This document shows positions 1-12,300 of a stretch of 64,000 bases of DNA, piece after piece. The stretch is taken from contig JANCRA010000012.1 in assembly GCA_024362935.1 (NCBI GenBank), positions 8,680,001-8,744,000 on the forward strand. The letters are read 5' to 3'. This DNA comes from Setophaga petechia (Eukaryota; Chordata; Aves; Passeriformes; Parulidae). A program made the position numbers and the translations under genes. How positions within the stretch are numbered: position 1 is the first letter of the stretch; the number at the start of each line of letters is the position of its first letter. Below the pieces are notes generated by a model. That model worked only from the letters and a program-made list of their open reading frames with translations, ran no database searches and was not told the DNA's origin.

Positions 1-2092
1 TAGGGGCTCTCAGTGAGATGTATTGCCTTCTGTGTGCCCACAAATGACAGTGTGACACCCAGTGGTGGTAGTGGCTCAGGAAAGAGGCTTGAGATGTTCA
101 CCTGATTGTGTGCTCATTGTATCTCTGTTCTAAACACGGGGAAGCCACTGTGGTCACTGCACAAGTTCTGAGGTTCGAGGGAGTGGCAGGAAGGGGGTGA
201 GGAAGGGGTCATGGCTACAGGAGAACTTCCCCATAATTTGTCACCCTAAGATTTGACTACACTTCTCAGACAGTTTAAACAAAATAGAGACGTGATGGAT
301 TTATGCAATGGTGGTGTCAAAGAACGTAATTCTTTTCTGTTTTGATTCCCAGTCCTTGTCCATCTCTGCAGTCTGATCCCCACTGCTACTGCTGCGCATC
401 ATCTCCCTCTGTTCAAGGCCAAATTCCTCAGCATCAGAGATAAGGTGTCCTTGGTCGCTGGCCCTCGCCTGTGCAATGCCTTACTGGGAAGTCATTACTA
501 AATATGACAAAGACGAGTCTGCCCTTCAAGAGTAGGGTTTTAGATGCAATAACTTGGAACAAGAGAAACAAAAATCCCTGCGAAAACAACCACAAGAGTA
601 CAGTATGTGCCAGTGCTCAGGGTGGTGAAAGGGGAGACAGTATTGTATTTGGCACTCAGACAGGGTGGGATCTGCATTTCAGGAATCCCTTAGCAAGATG
701 AGGAAAGGGTTTCCAATGTAAAAGAAAAAAATCACAGAAACTGGGAGTGAAAACTCACCTTGTTTAATTTATGGCATGTCCGTGTTTATATCCTCCATAA
801 ATCTTGGAGAGGAAGGGACTAGCCATTGCTCTCCCTCTCACCTCTAATTGGTAGCGTTCTTTCTCTACAGACTTAAATTCCAAAGAAATAGGATTTATCT
901 TCAGAATTTATGTTTGGTTTTGTTTGTGAGAGAATTCTTCTCTTTTCTTAACTTCAGAGAAAATGAATCATTGTGCAATGGGAGGCTTGGACACAAGGTT
1001 GAACAAGAATGAATTTCTTGATTTATAAACCAGAGAGTACATACCCCAACACCTTTTGGTAAATTTTTTTTCATTAAGATTTTTAGTCTGCTATAGTTGA
1101 AACACTAATAGTCCACATTGCCTAAAAGTATTTTAGAAGCTTGTCAAGATTTTATTTTTCAAGTATACAATCATCTAAAATCTAACCATGTATATTTTTC
1201 CATTTGCTATTTTGATATTTTCAGCTTTTAATTATAAAATATTACAATTTGGATAAAATGAATTTTTTTTAAGTTGAAAAAGTAGCAATGTTTCACATAA
1301 TGAAAGCCTAAAATACCTAAGTATACACCTCACATACCAGCACACAAACAAAATGCATTGTAGAATCCTTGTAGTGTGTGAAATGTTTTGACTCAAATCG
1401 TTGGTGATGAATAGCTGTAGAGATGTATGTGTGTGTGTATAAAGACAGATTTGATTTGTGGTGACTGTAGCACCTCTTTAATCAAATATCTTTAATACAA
1501 GTCATAGTGTACCTAGTCTCTGAAAATAACATACTGTTTTAAGAAATTGATGCTACAAATGGGTTAAAAAAAATCAGGTTTTGAATTTTTTTATACATTT
1601 GATGAGATGTTAGACATTGTAATCTTCACTCTTTTTTCTCTATTAGGAAGTAAATAGTGAATTAATATCGCATTTTCCTATGCAATCAGAAAAACACTGA
1701 TTATACAGAAAAATGAGGTTGTGAAATTCCCGAAGTTTGCAGGGAATCCAGAAGGCAGACACAGGACTTGTAGACATGCTGAACTGGCTTCAAAAGCCAA
1801 TAGGTTTCAATTTGTGTGCCCACTGAAATCCAAGTATAACCTTGCTATGGCAACAGCCTTGCTGAGGAGAATTAACATAGAGATAGACTTGGTATTACTT
1901 TATGTCTTGTTTCAGACTGCTCAAATAACAATAGCAATAGAATGGAAGCACCGTTCGTGCCAAGAACAATAAAAGGGATGCACTCAGTCTGAGTATTCTT
2001 GGCAACAAATACTTCAAACAAATTTGGCTCTAAAATGAAGCATTTTCAGTATTTTATCCTTTCACTGGATGTGCAAAGGATAAGACTTCTTG

Positions 2093-2136
2093 GAGCAAGT
2101 CCCTATCAGTCGTTGAGCAAGTCCCTATCAGTCGTT
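2093..2136. repeat. 22-bp tandem duplication
   Basis: The 22-base unit beginning GAGCAAGTCCCTATCAGTCG occurs twice, head to tail and identical, at 2093-2114 and 2115-2136. Identity between copies suggests a recent slippage or templated duplication. Confidence 0.9.
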
Positions 2137-2721
2137 TCCTCTAACTGGAGAAGAGTGCATTTCTTGGAAATAGGGCCTGCATTTCATTCCAGGAGAAATT
2201 CTTACTCATTTTAGTAAAAATAGAGGGTTATTTTTTCATTATTAGCTCAGCACAGAAACTCAAAACTCAAATTGTGGTATACTACAAACTCCGAATTGTG
2301 GCAAGGAACTGGTGAGAGAGGGAAGACTTTCCTTGAAGTCTCACAAGGAACTCTGGTTATCCAAGGAAATCATGGTGTTCAGCATTTTCAGTGAATCACA
2401 TAACAACTTCAGTGAGCAGGTCTGTGTGGATGATTGTCATGTTGCTGCTTCCAATAATACCACCTTGCACTTCAAAGTATTTTTTTTCACATTGTAGCAC
2501 CAAGACCTCTATCATTATATGAGACTGGATTTTCATTTAAAGACGGAGAGGGGAAAGTGCATGCCTAACACTTGGAACCATGGAGCATGTGAATTCCAAC
2601 CTCTTAAAGGACAATTCTAGTTTTTATATATTTTAAATCAAACACAAGATTTTCAGGATCTGATTTTTTGAGGGTTTTTTTGGGTTTTTTTTCCCACATG
2701 GTGTATTGTGCTTATCCTGCA

Positions 2722-2783
2722 TAAGCAAATTCTAGATTCTAGAGACAAGATTCTAAGCAAATTCTGCTTCTAGAGACAAGAGC
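2722..2783. repeat. Imperfect ~31-bp tandem duplication
   Basis: Two adjacent copies start with TAAGCAAATTCT, at 2722 and 2754. Both contain TTCTAGAGACAAGA/G. They differ by a small indel and a few substitutions, so this duplication is older than the 22-bp one upstream. Confidence 0.8.
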
Positions 2784-3499
2784 TAGATTTGAGCACATCT
2801 TGCAAGTATTTCATTGTCTTCAGGTTCTAATTGTTATCTTAACCACAGCACAGCAGTGGTCTCTGGGCAAGAGGGAGGACAATTTTGGTTCTGCTCTGCA
2901 CAGAACTCTGTTCCTCTCCCACTGAAAACCCCTGTGAATTCAGTGGAAGGAGGGATGAAACAGCAAGTGATAACAAAGACAGCATTGTTCAGCATTGCAG
3001 GGGTCTGGGATGCTGGTGATGCCTTTTTTCTTTGTGCTCATTTCCTCTGGCTCATTAGGGCTGTGGCTTTTGGTTTTACAGCTCCAGTGTGGATGTTTGC
3101 TGTTGGGTGTCAGCAATGTCTTGTGGGCTCTGGTGCTTGCTGTGCCACAAGGCAGGTGTTCCAGCAGTACTTTCAAATGCAAGATCCATTGTAGGGGAGT
3201 GGGATGTCTCCTCCTAATTTAAATGCACAAAATCTAAGACTGGTTTGCATTTCACATGAGATTAGATTTGCATGTTTTTTTTATTATTTTCGCCTTTTTT
3301 TCCCCAGCAATACAGCATAACTTAAACCCCAAGAGCCTGCCTTAAGCACCTGTGTAGCTCTTGTTTTTCTTGGTGTGTTGATCAGCAATGTGTTTCCTTC
3401 ACACAAGATGTCAGCAGGCTTCATTTTCTGTGCTGAAGTGGTAGTAAAATAGCATAAAGAGAGGCTGGGAAATTGAGAATTATGGGAGTTATCAAGACC

Positions 3500-3548
3500 T
3501 CAGTGCTCCTCCAGGGACCCTTGTAAGAGGTCTCTGGAGGAGCGCTGA
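3500..3548 (+). repeat. Inverted repeat, 20-bp stem with 9-nt loop
   Basis: Bases 3500-3519 pair with 3529-3548 across a 9-nt loop (3520-3528). All 20 positions pair in + strand RNA: 18 Watson-Crick and 2 G-U (3504/3544 and 3515/3533). On the minus strand those two would be A-C mismatches, so a + strand transcript folds better. The stem is GC-rich, built around GCTCCTCCAGGGACC and its complement. No clear continuation of the stem was found outside it, which makes it short for a canonical microRNA precursor. It could also be the core of a small palindromic mobile element or a chance inverted duplication. Confidence 0.8.
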
Positions 3549-4943
3549 TACATGGCTCCAGTTGAGATAAAGGCACTGGCACCCTGGTTAAGTGGGTGTG
3601 GGGCACACGGAGTATTCTGGCAGCTGTCAGGGAGGAGGGGATAATCAGTGTCTCAAGGATAGTGGGTACTTCTGTAAGCCCATGCATAAGCTTTCAAAAT
3701 GCATATTTTAAAATTCTGATACCTAATGATTCTGTTTTTGCACGCTAAACGATTAAGATTAATTACCATCTATTTTCATTCTTTATAATTACTGTAAGGG
3801 TTAGAGAGATATATTTGTTCCAAATTAGATTTTATTCTCATACTCTAGTATGTGTTTAGATTAATTCTACCTGAAGTGGATGAACTATTTTGGTTTTACA
3901 AAGCAATCTGGGCAAATTTCCCAACTGGGCATTTTAAAAGAAGGAACCTGAAACATCAAATGTGCTCATCATCCCTTGATGAAGAGACTTTTTCCCTGCA
4001 GGGAAACCTGCATTTATTATTGTTCATTCCACATTTCAGAAGCTATTCAGTTATAAATTTCAGACATGGTTAAAATACATTTTTAATTACTACTAGTATT
4101 TCCAAGGCTCTCAGAGGTGGCAGCTAGCTTCTTGAAATGTTGTATCTGGGTGCATCTTCTACTAATGGAAGGAAAAAAAATTCTCTCTGCTTTGGTATTT
4201 CCAGGTTAGAAAATAATTTTTATATATAATTCCCAGTTTCTCCTGTTCTCTTCACAAGATGAATGGCAGCTAAGGAGGTTTTGTCCCCAGCTTTCCCCAG
4301 AGCCCTTGGGGCGCCTGGGCTGTGGATTTTGCCAACTCACTCTCCATGAAGGGCCTGGATTCTGTGGCTGCACAAAACCAATTCTTCCTTTGCACCTCAG
4401 CCTGTGGTCCCCAAGGATGCAGGACAAGGCCAGAGCACCTCCACAGATTAGGAAGGAGCTCTCCCTGAAGCAGTGGAGATACTGCTGCCCTTGCCCTGCC
4501 TCCTGTGCAGCATGACTGACTCTGCTACCCAAGGTTAAAAACAACCACGCTCTCCTTTAAGGCTGCTGGTGTTACAGAGCCTGTGTATTGTATCCTTCTT
4601 TGGGAGAGCTGCAGGAAGCAGTGTGAAACCCATGTTTATAAAAGGATGTGAGACATAAACTAACACTCCCTCTCTGATATCTGAGGATTTATCTTCCAGC
4701 TGAATTCCTAAAGAAAAAAGTACAAAAAATCAACCTCAGTGTTAATTAAGAACCCATAAACTGCATTTATCTGAATTTACATATGGAAGAGAAGGTGGTA
4801 TGATAAAAGAGAGATTTAACTATACATCCCTCTCTGAAAATATAAACAGTTTTCCTTGTGTTGATACTAGACTGTCTACAAATGCATTGTAATACCAAAA
4901 AGGGATCCTTGGACCCCTGAGCACAGCTCTGTGCCAGGGCTGC
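3549..4943. other. Unique noncoding DNA
   Basis: No gene or recognised repeat. 3690-4090 is AT-rich and 4240-4520 is moderately GC-rich with overlapping short frames on both strands, as expected from lower stop density rather than from coding. Confidence 0.55.
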
Positions 4944-5297
4944 GTGCTTTGGCAGGCGGCTGCAGCACACAGAGCAATGGGAGCTGCTCTGCACACAAGG
5001 ACAGCAGCCATGATCATGAAATTAAAGGCAAATCCGGGGCAGGATTTTGACTGGGGAGAGCTGTGGTCAAAGATGGGAGATGAGCAGTTGGGGAGGAAGA
5101 TGTACAATTATTCTGAACGAGAAGAAAGCACTGCCCGAGCAGCAAGGATGAGTAAACAGGATAATTACCAGGAATTTACAGAAGTATTATTGCAATCATG
5201 GAATGGCCTTTGTCTGAGCACAGAGAAGGCAGTGGAGGATCCAGAAATAAAATCCTGGTTAAAAGTGGCATTGACAAATATTTTAGAGAAATTTTAA
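4944..5297 (+). pseudogene. Possible decayed retroviral gag-like frame
   Basis: A 117-codon frame runs from 4944 to a stop at 5295-5297. The translation is hydrophilic, charged and compact, unlike the random frames around it. It has the short run LLQSW followed later by DPEIKSWLK, a spacing that reminds me of gag-type proteins of avian endogenous retroviruses. I cannot place it in a named family, and no zinc knuckle or protease motif is visible. After the stop, all frames are broken but the DNA stays lysine/glutamate-rich in translation to about 5830, as if a longer coding relic continued with stops and frameshifts. No flanking LTR pair was seen. Alternatives are a chance frame or a processed relic of a host gene. 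Confidence 0.3.
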
Positions 5298-6130
5298 CAG
5301 GGATGAAGAAAAACGGAAGGAGAAAAATATTAATTAATTTTTGAGATATCAGTGGCCCTTGTAGGAGAAGAGAGCAAGGAAAATATGTGGATCTGACTGG
5401 TCACTCACAGTTGTTGGTGCAAATGTAATCATTTTAACTGGAGAAAAGAATGTAAATAAGCAGATATAAAAGGGAAGCAGGGTAGCACCTCCACCAAAGA
5501 TAAGAAGAAGACAAAGGGAAAAACAGGAAGAAAATCTCACTAAGCAAAGGATACACTTGGCTGTTGAAGATGAGGGAGAAGTAGAGAAAAATAAAAAAGC
5601 AACCCTTGCTGTTAAGAAAGAGGTGGAGGCTTTAATGCCCAATGGAGAGAAGAGCTGGTAAGAGGAAGAAAAGGAAATCAAAATACTGGAAGCAGAAGCC
5701 TTGAGTTTTGAGAAGCCTGGAGAAGAGGGGGAGGAGGGAGAGCAAGCAGAAAAGGAGGTGGAGCTGGGCAGGCTGCTAAAGCCTCCTGGGCTCGCAGGGA
5801 GAAGGAAAGAAACCCAGGAAAATGGTTAATAGAAGCTGAGAGGAAGCACCAGGCGGGTGTGGGGACATGAGCTACAGAATTACGACTGGAGCAGTGGATT
5901 GCAGTGGGAACAAAGAAGGAAAGAGGTTTGGGAATGCATCCTCATACAACAAAGCCTCTTCCCATTATGTCTGAACATGTTTCTGTCAATTTGATTAAAT
6001 TAAGCAGTTGATCTCATTATCCAGGTGGTGGGTGGGTGCTGATGCATAGCCCTCAGGAACATATAGAGCCTATAGGAAAAATTGATTTATGGGTCACTGG
6101 CCAAAATTTTTAAAAATCCCTAAAAAACCT
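5298..6130 (+). other. Purine-rich degenerate continuation of the gag-like region
   Basis: The + strand is markedly purine-rich (AAGAAGAA, GAGGAGG and GGAAGAA words), and partial frames rich in Lys, Glu and Arg are interrupted by many stops. It may be the decayed downstream part of the retroviral-like frame, or simply a purine-rich tract. No primer-binding site, polypurine tract followed by an LTR, or target duplication could be identified. Confidence 0.3.
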
Positions 6131-7054
6131 ATGCAATGTAGTCCCAAACAAAGCTTATCTTTTCCCATTACCTTCATTTTATTTTATTTTATTTTTTTCC
6201 CTTTTGGTGGTGAATGAATAAGAGCAGAAACAAAATTCTCTGCATCTGATGTGAAGAAAAATATCGAATTTCAGGTCTTCATAAGGAATGCCCTTGGAAC
6301 AAAGTGGCAAATTTTTTTCTGCAGCAGCTAGGGCAGGAGCTGCAGCTTCACTGTATCCCATGGGAGAGCAGAGACCAGACTCCAAGGAGCTGTATTTCAC
6401 TCCTGCCAACAGGAATTTGACTCCACCTCTCTCTGGTGACTCCCTAAGGGCTGGGCTGATGACTCCTTTGCCCGTCACTCATTGTACAAGGCACGAAGTG
6501 TCACCAGCTGGGACTGGTGCGGGTCACCTCCCTGGGCTGTTCTCCTCTCTGGAGGGACATGGCAGGTTCACACCCACTGGCTGCTCAGGGCAGGTTGTGG
6601 TTGTTAATTAAATTCCTCCATCTTTCATAAGCAGACACTGCAGGGGGCTGTTGTGGGGTTATCTGCCCTCCCTGCTGGTAGCCAAAGGGGGTCCACAGCA
6701 GAGTTGTTGGGATATAAACAGAGAAGGTGAATGGCTTTGTGGCCTGAGGCTGGAGTAAAGTTTGAAGACCAGGGCAACACGTGATATTTGTTTTAGATGA
6801 GTTGCTCTTTTTCAGGGAAGCATAATTATTTGGGATGATCAAACATGAGCAGCCACCATGAGAGAGGCACAGGACTCCCTCACAGCTTTCACACCGAGCC
6901 CAGTGGATGCTGGAAGGTGACTGGAGTGTGCAGTTGGCAATGTTTGGATGAGACAGAACTGCCTAAGAGAGCACTTGGTTGGTGGGGATTGGTGTCTCCC
7001 TCTGAGAAACTCTTAGCAGCTGGACTGGTGTGAAAGAACTGGTTCATTAGTTCA
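6131..7054. other. Unique noncoding DNA before the CR1 insertion
   Basis: A short TTTTA-type run lies at 6176-6200. The rest is mixed sequence with no recognised gene or repeat. Confidence 0.5.
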
Positions 7055-7450
7055 AAAGCACAAGTCTGATGACAAGCAGCTCAGGGAGCTGGGGGTGTTC
7101 AGCCTGGAGAAAAGGAGGCTCAGGGCAGGCATTATCACTCTCTACAACTACCAGAAAGGAGGTTGCAGCAAGGTAGGTATTGGTCTCTTCTCCCAGGTAA
7201 CAAGTGACGAGAGGATATTGCCTCAAGTTGTGCCAGGAGAGGTTTTGATTGGATATTAGGAAGAGTTTGTTCACCAAAAGGACTGTCAAGCTCTGGCTGC
7301 CCAGAAAAGTGGTTGATTCACCATTGCTGGAGCTATTTAAAAGACAGGTAGATATGGCACTTACAGACATGGTTTAGTCATGGACTTAGCAATTGGACTC
7401 AATGATCTTAGAGATCTTTTCCAGCCTAAACACTTCTATTAGTCTATGAT
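7055..7450 (+). mobile_element. CR1 LINE, 5'-truncated 3' end
   Basis: CR1 is the dominant avian non-LTR retrotransposon, copied by target-primed reverse transcription and usually 5'-truncated. This copy shows the hallmark order of the CR1 3' end: a segment with GTTCAGCCTGGAGAAAAGG (7097 onward), then CTCTACAACTACCAGAAAGG, TTGGTCTCTTCTCCCAGGTA, TTGGATATTAGGAAGAG, GGCTGCCCAGAAAAGTGG, GGAGCTATTTAAAAGACAGG, ATGATCTTAGAGATC, and a terminal TCTATGAT at 7443-7450. Only about 0.4 kb remains, mostly 3' UTR, so it carries no working reverse transcriptase. Scattered substitutions against the remembered consensus suggest an old copy. The start is approximate. Confidence 0.95.
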
Positions 7451-9285
7451 TTGCTGAGTTCATGGTGCTTGTGGGGCAGCAAGCATACATGCTTGAGTAT
7501 AAATCGTGGTCCTCAGAAAAGAAGAAATTAAGGGAGATCCTCGATCGTGCTCTGTGCCATGCCTTCCTCTCTGCACTGAGACTGTGAAGGCACTTGCACA
7601 GGCAGTCTGCTCAGCAGGGAAACAGGATTCATTCCTCTCCATGGCTGTTGGCTCCTAGCAGCACAGAGGTGCTGGGCTCCAATCCCCACGGAGCACACCA
7701 GCAGCCCTGCTTGCTGAGGAGTCTGTCTGACCAGTACCAGGGGTCTTGCACCATCCTTCCAACACCCAGCCATGTTCCCCAACACAGCTATTGCTCTTCA
7801 ACCACGGTGCATTCCATGGGTTCCTTTGGGCAGGACTGTGTAGACCTGCCAAGCACCTCACCATGTGTGAAGCCTTGGTTTTTGCTGTTCCTCTCTGGCC
7901 TGGGTAAAGTAGGTGTGCCCAGTGCCAAAGTTTTCCCACCATTTGCGGAGTCTACTGCAGGCTCCCCTTATCCCAGCTGCAAACTCCACACCAGAGAGGC
8001 TGGAGAGGGAGGAGCTCTTGGCCAGTGATTCCATTTGTTGGGGTGAAGGTTTGAGCTCCCTGGCTCCCAGCACCATCTCAGATCAGTGGAGCTCAGGGTC
8101 ACCTCTCCTGCTCCCCTGGCTGACGCTGAGCCTGCCTGCAGTGGGACTCAGCTGGCACTGGCTTAGAGCAGGGCGTGCTCTTGCTGCTGAGGAGAGGTCT
8201 GTTTAATACTTGTCTGCACTCAATGTGTAAATATTATGAGGAATCTGAAAAAAAATCTCCTGAAAGCCACTTTACACAGATGTTACCATGAATAGATTAT
8301 TGTCCATTTATGGCTGATGGAGAGACTTTGTAATTTACAGTTGATTTTATATCTCTATGATTTCTGTGGCACTGGGAGTAGTCAGCAAAAATCTATTAAT
8401 AACAAAGAGGACAGAGTTAGGATCTCTGTAATAGGAGAAAGAAGGATGGTGGAAGGGTGATATATGATTACTCAAAGAAAACAGTTTTATCTGTTTGCTC
8501 AAAGGCAGATTGTCTTAAGAAACAAAATATTCCTATGTAAACAGGAGTACATAATAATTTATAATGAGACAATTTAAACAGGTGATTCTTCATAAAAGTA
8601 CAAATAAATGTACTGCTGTTTTGACAACAATCTCATTAACGGCCAATGTCCCCTTTAATTAGCTCCTGGATACACTGCTTTAGACTTTCTTTTACCTGTT
8701 CCATATGCTATGTTACCTCCTCACAAAAGCCTTGGCTTGGGGGGTGGCTTTTGTACAACTGAAACTTGGAAATGTTGTCAACCTTTAAAAGAATCACAGA
8801 GGAAGAAAGCCCTGAGATTTTCTGATAACCTTAAAAGAAATGCAGATTGTAGCCTCACTGCAGGCATCAAACCCAGAGGGGTGCTAGAGCCAAGGGAAGC
8901 TCTTGGCTCAAGCTTTGCTTATCAGTACATGATAAATCCAGCTTGTTAATGCCATGTGAACAGTGTGTAAAGAAACATGAACACAGAGCCATAAAACAGG
9001 GCCACCTTGTCCACAGAAAAATTGCAGTACTGGCAGAGGATCCTCAGAAATGGCTTTTGTTGTGGGTATAGTGGGTTGAGGACAGAGGGAGAGGCTGAGA
9101 GGGAACTCACATAGCAGAAGACACTGGGCTCTGATGCATCTCACCATTTGGGCTTCTTCTAATACTTAGTGAAGTTGTTTTAGGAACACCCCTGTCCCAG
9201 GAATGCATGTGCAACTAAAAATAACTCAAAATGAATGTGAACTAAAGTCAGCCCACCTGGTGGCTGTAAACACACTTGTATCCTG
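7451..9285. other. Unique noncoding DNA with a CNE-like AT-rich part
   Basis: 7500-8200 is GC-richer and holds overlapping short frames on both strands, which I read as chance. 8520-8680 is AT-rich with homeodomain-type words such as TTTAATTAGCTC and AATAATTTATAATGAG, and could be a conserved noncoding element. No repeat recognised. Confidence 0.45.
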
Positions 9286-9291
9286 TTCTTT

Positions 9292-9322
<31 letters not shown>

Positions 9323-9341
9323 GCCTGCCTGCCTGCTTCCC
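9286..9341. repeat. TTCC / CTGC tetranucleotide microsatellite
   Basis: A run of CTTC units interleaved with, and then replaced by, CTGC units. The change of unit along the array suggests a point mutation within a TTCC repeat that later spread by slippage. Confidence 0.95.
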
Positions 9342-12300
9342 TGGGCTCAATTTAACCAGAGAACTGGTGTCTTCCTGCACACCAGCGCTGGAAGGACACA
9401 GCAACCCTTTTCTGTAAAAGCAGTGGGGGATTGATCACTTGTGATTGTCAACTTGTGTTGACTTATTTGTGAGTTGGGGCAGGGAGATGCCAATGCCCTG
9501 CAGATGCTTCTTTTCCAGACCTCAGCAGATGCAGAGGGAGCTGACAAGGTGGGACATGGGATGGCTGTCCCATCTGAACTGCAAAGGAGCAGATTGTCTC
9601 AGATCTCACAGGGAGAGGAGACAGTACTGCACCAGCCAAAGCCAAACATAACCACGAGTAGTGTCAGCACAGGTAGTAGGAAGGCCCATCCTGGGGTTAA
9701 AGCTTTCCTCTACTCCTTTGATCTTCTCTTGGACTCTTAACAGTTACCAGTTGAGGTCTTATTTCCATCACAGCTGAAGGGACATAAGCAGACATAAACA
9801 GTTGAATGGTTTTATTAATTAGACCTCTTTTATATACAAGGCATCTGCTTCATGTTCCTTTCAAAGGATGCCTTCAAAGACACCAATTTCTTTTGGCATA
9901 ACCGTGTTGATCCAAATCTAACTTGAAGGCAAGACAGGGCAGAACTGCTCAGCCAATTCCTGCTCTTGGAAGTGGTCACCAGCTCTGGACATTTTCTAGA
10001 GGTGGGACTCAGTGCAAGTGAGCACTGAGCTGTTTATCAGCTTTTCCAGCAATTCCCATGTGGACATGGACACATTACCTAAATTTTCACCCTCTGCATT
10101 TCCATAAATGTAACAGGAGTAAAGATAATTCTGGATCTAATGAAGAAAGACACCACACATAGAACTTCTAAATCAGTCCCAACAGGTAGCCTGCAGGCCA
10201 GGTCCTGCCTTCAGCTTCAAGGTGCTCATTTTAGCAGTCCTCTAAGGACAACCTTCTGCCCTTGCATGTGAGCTGGTTCTTGGACCTGTGAGCAGTGTGG
10301 GGTATGAGGGAGATCTCAAATGGGGGCCACCCCACTCCAGAGCCCAGCTCATCCTGGAAACACTTTCTGTTTGGATGGAAAATGGAACTGCACAGTGTTA
10401 GCCCTGTATTTTTGTTTTATTTTTATCTTTGTGTGTGTAATGGGTTCGTACACAGAATGGTAATTGGAAATGTCAGGTTTTACCCTGAATGAAGGACACC
10501 AAATATTTTGGCAAGAAAGTAAATCCATGGCTGTTCTCATGCCATTTGCTTCCTTTCAATAAGCTTTCAACTTCATGTCAAGCTTGTTGTTTGATCCCCC
10601 CAAGAAAATGGATATTCATTCACCTGAGGAAGTTATATCTGACCTGGGAGAGCCCTCCATTCATTGCCCAGGACCAAAGGAAAAGTTTCCAGCTCTCACA
10701 GCCGTGTTTCTAGGACCTCTCCATTGCTCCCTTCTTTCCTGTTTCATAAACCTTACCTTCACTCACAAGCCCTTCCTCAAAATCAGCATTTCTTATCATC
10801 TCTCTTCTGGTAAAGATGTTCACCATCCACCATCCTTTTGTCACATCTTCCAGCAAAAACTCCTGAGTGTGAGCTCATGTCCAGCACTGCCAAGGGGAGC
10901 TCCCCAAAACCCTTGCACGAGTCTCTCTGGAGTTTGCTTTGGTACAGCCACATCAAGCATTAGGTGTGCAGGGCTGCTTGTCCTTGTCCTCCTCCGTGAC
11001 TCAATACTTGCCTGCTGCCTGCAGTGCTATATTTAAACAGTAAACTACTTGGAGCACACCCTGTCCTTTTCTTTTGTGATTGCATTGTGCCTCATCAAAT
11101 GGGATATTGCTTCATGGCTTGTGCTCTTCAACGTGGACACAAAGCAAACACATAATATTAATACTACTGAAAGCCTTTCCTTACTTCCTGCTTTTGTCTT
11201 TCTTTTTTTTTTTTAATTCTTTGTGTTTTTTTTTCTTCACTCTTACAGCTACATTTATTTCATTTAAATAAAAGAAACACTCAGATATTGCTTGGTTTTT
11301 ATCTTCCCAAAGATAAAATATTGCTAATTCACTTAGGGATTTTCCCAAAGTAAAAAATACTGAATACTAAAACAAGCAACATGGATGTTGTTGTTTAATA
11401 GAATTATTTGTCTTGGTGGGCACTGCTGTTGCTTGGGAAAACATTCCATTCTGTCTCAGCAAAAGCCTATGCATAGTATTGAAACCAATCCCTAATTAAT
11501 TTGTTTTTCTTTTTACTTTGATCAGTACCTCAAAGAACAGCTCTTTTGTATTAAAAAACCCAAAGTCTCTTACACCTTTCTTTTTGATCACTTTAAGAAC
11601 TGCTACTGAATAATTAACTTTGTTCTTAGAAAACATCTTCACTTCCTCTGAGATGTATCACTGAGCATGGCATACAAAACACAAGACACTTAGAGCTGCA
11701 GCTTGTAAATTGCAATTTTTCTTTTTTTACTGCAGATAGCAAATTTGCCCCCAAATCTTGTTTTAGTTATTTCACAAACTATTTGCATATGTGAGAAAAG
11801 TGTAACAAGTAGTTTTGGCTCTTGATTGAAGAGAAGATAGCCACAATTTATGCAACACTCTATGATTAGTATTATCATAGAGGAAATGGCAATGGGAGTC
11901 TTACATGTAATCCCCATTTCTTCATGTGGGACCTAAAGCCTGCTTCCCCAGAGAGTGGTCTGAGCAGCAGCCTGAGCAGAATTCTGCAGTCCTGCTGGGG
12001 ATGGGATATGACAACAACCTTACTAATTTTGTTGTTATTTTGCTTGAGTGATAGAAAAGAGACACAGACACTATATCAATATATAAATTGTTGATAAAAC
12101 TAAAATTTTTGATTGATCTGTCCTTTTTTTTTTCCTAGAAAAGATTATTACTAAAAATTGTATTTAGGTAAGCAAAAGAAATGACAAAATTTAAGGTGTA
12201 AAATACCAGATTGTCATAAACCATGGGAAATTTCTGGTGTGCTTAGGTGGCAGCCTGATGGAAAAGAAGACAAAGGATGGGACTGAATTTTTAGTATGAG

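Larger units (their letters stand above)
1..3499. other. Unique noncoding DNA, AT-rich
   Basis: I see no gene here. Reading frames are short, lack domain features and end at ordinary stops. From about 1080 to 1700 the sequence is strongly AT-rich, with many TAAT- and TTTAAT-type words and few CpGs, which is the texture of avian intergenic or intronic DNA and sometimes of conserved enhancers. A short TG run lies near 1426-1440. Two local tandem duplications are listed separately. No interspersed repeat consensus was recognised. Confidence 0.6.
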
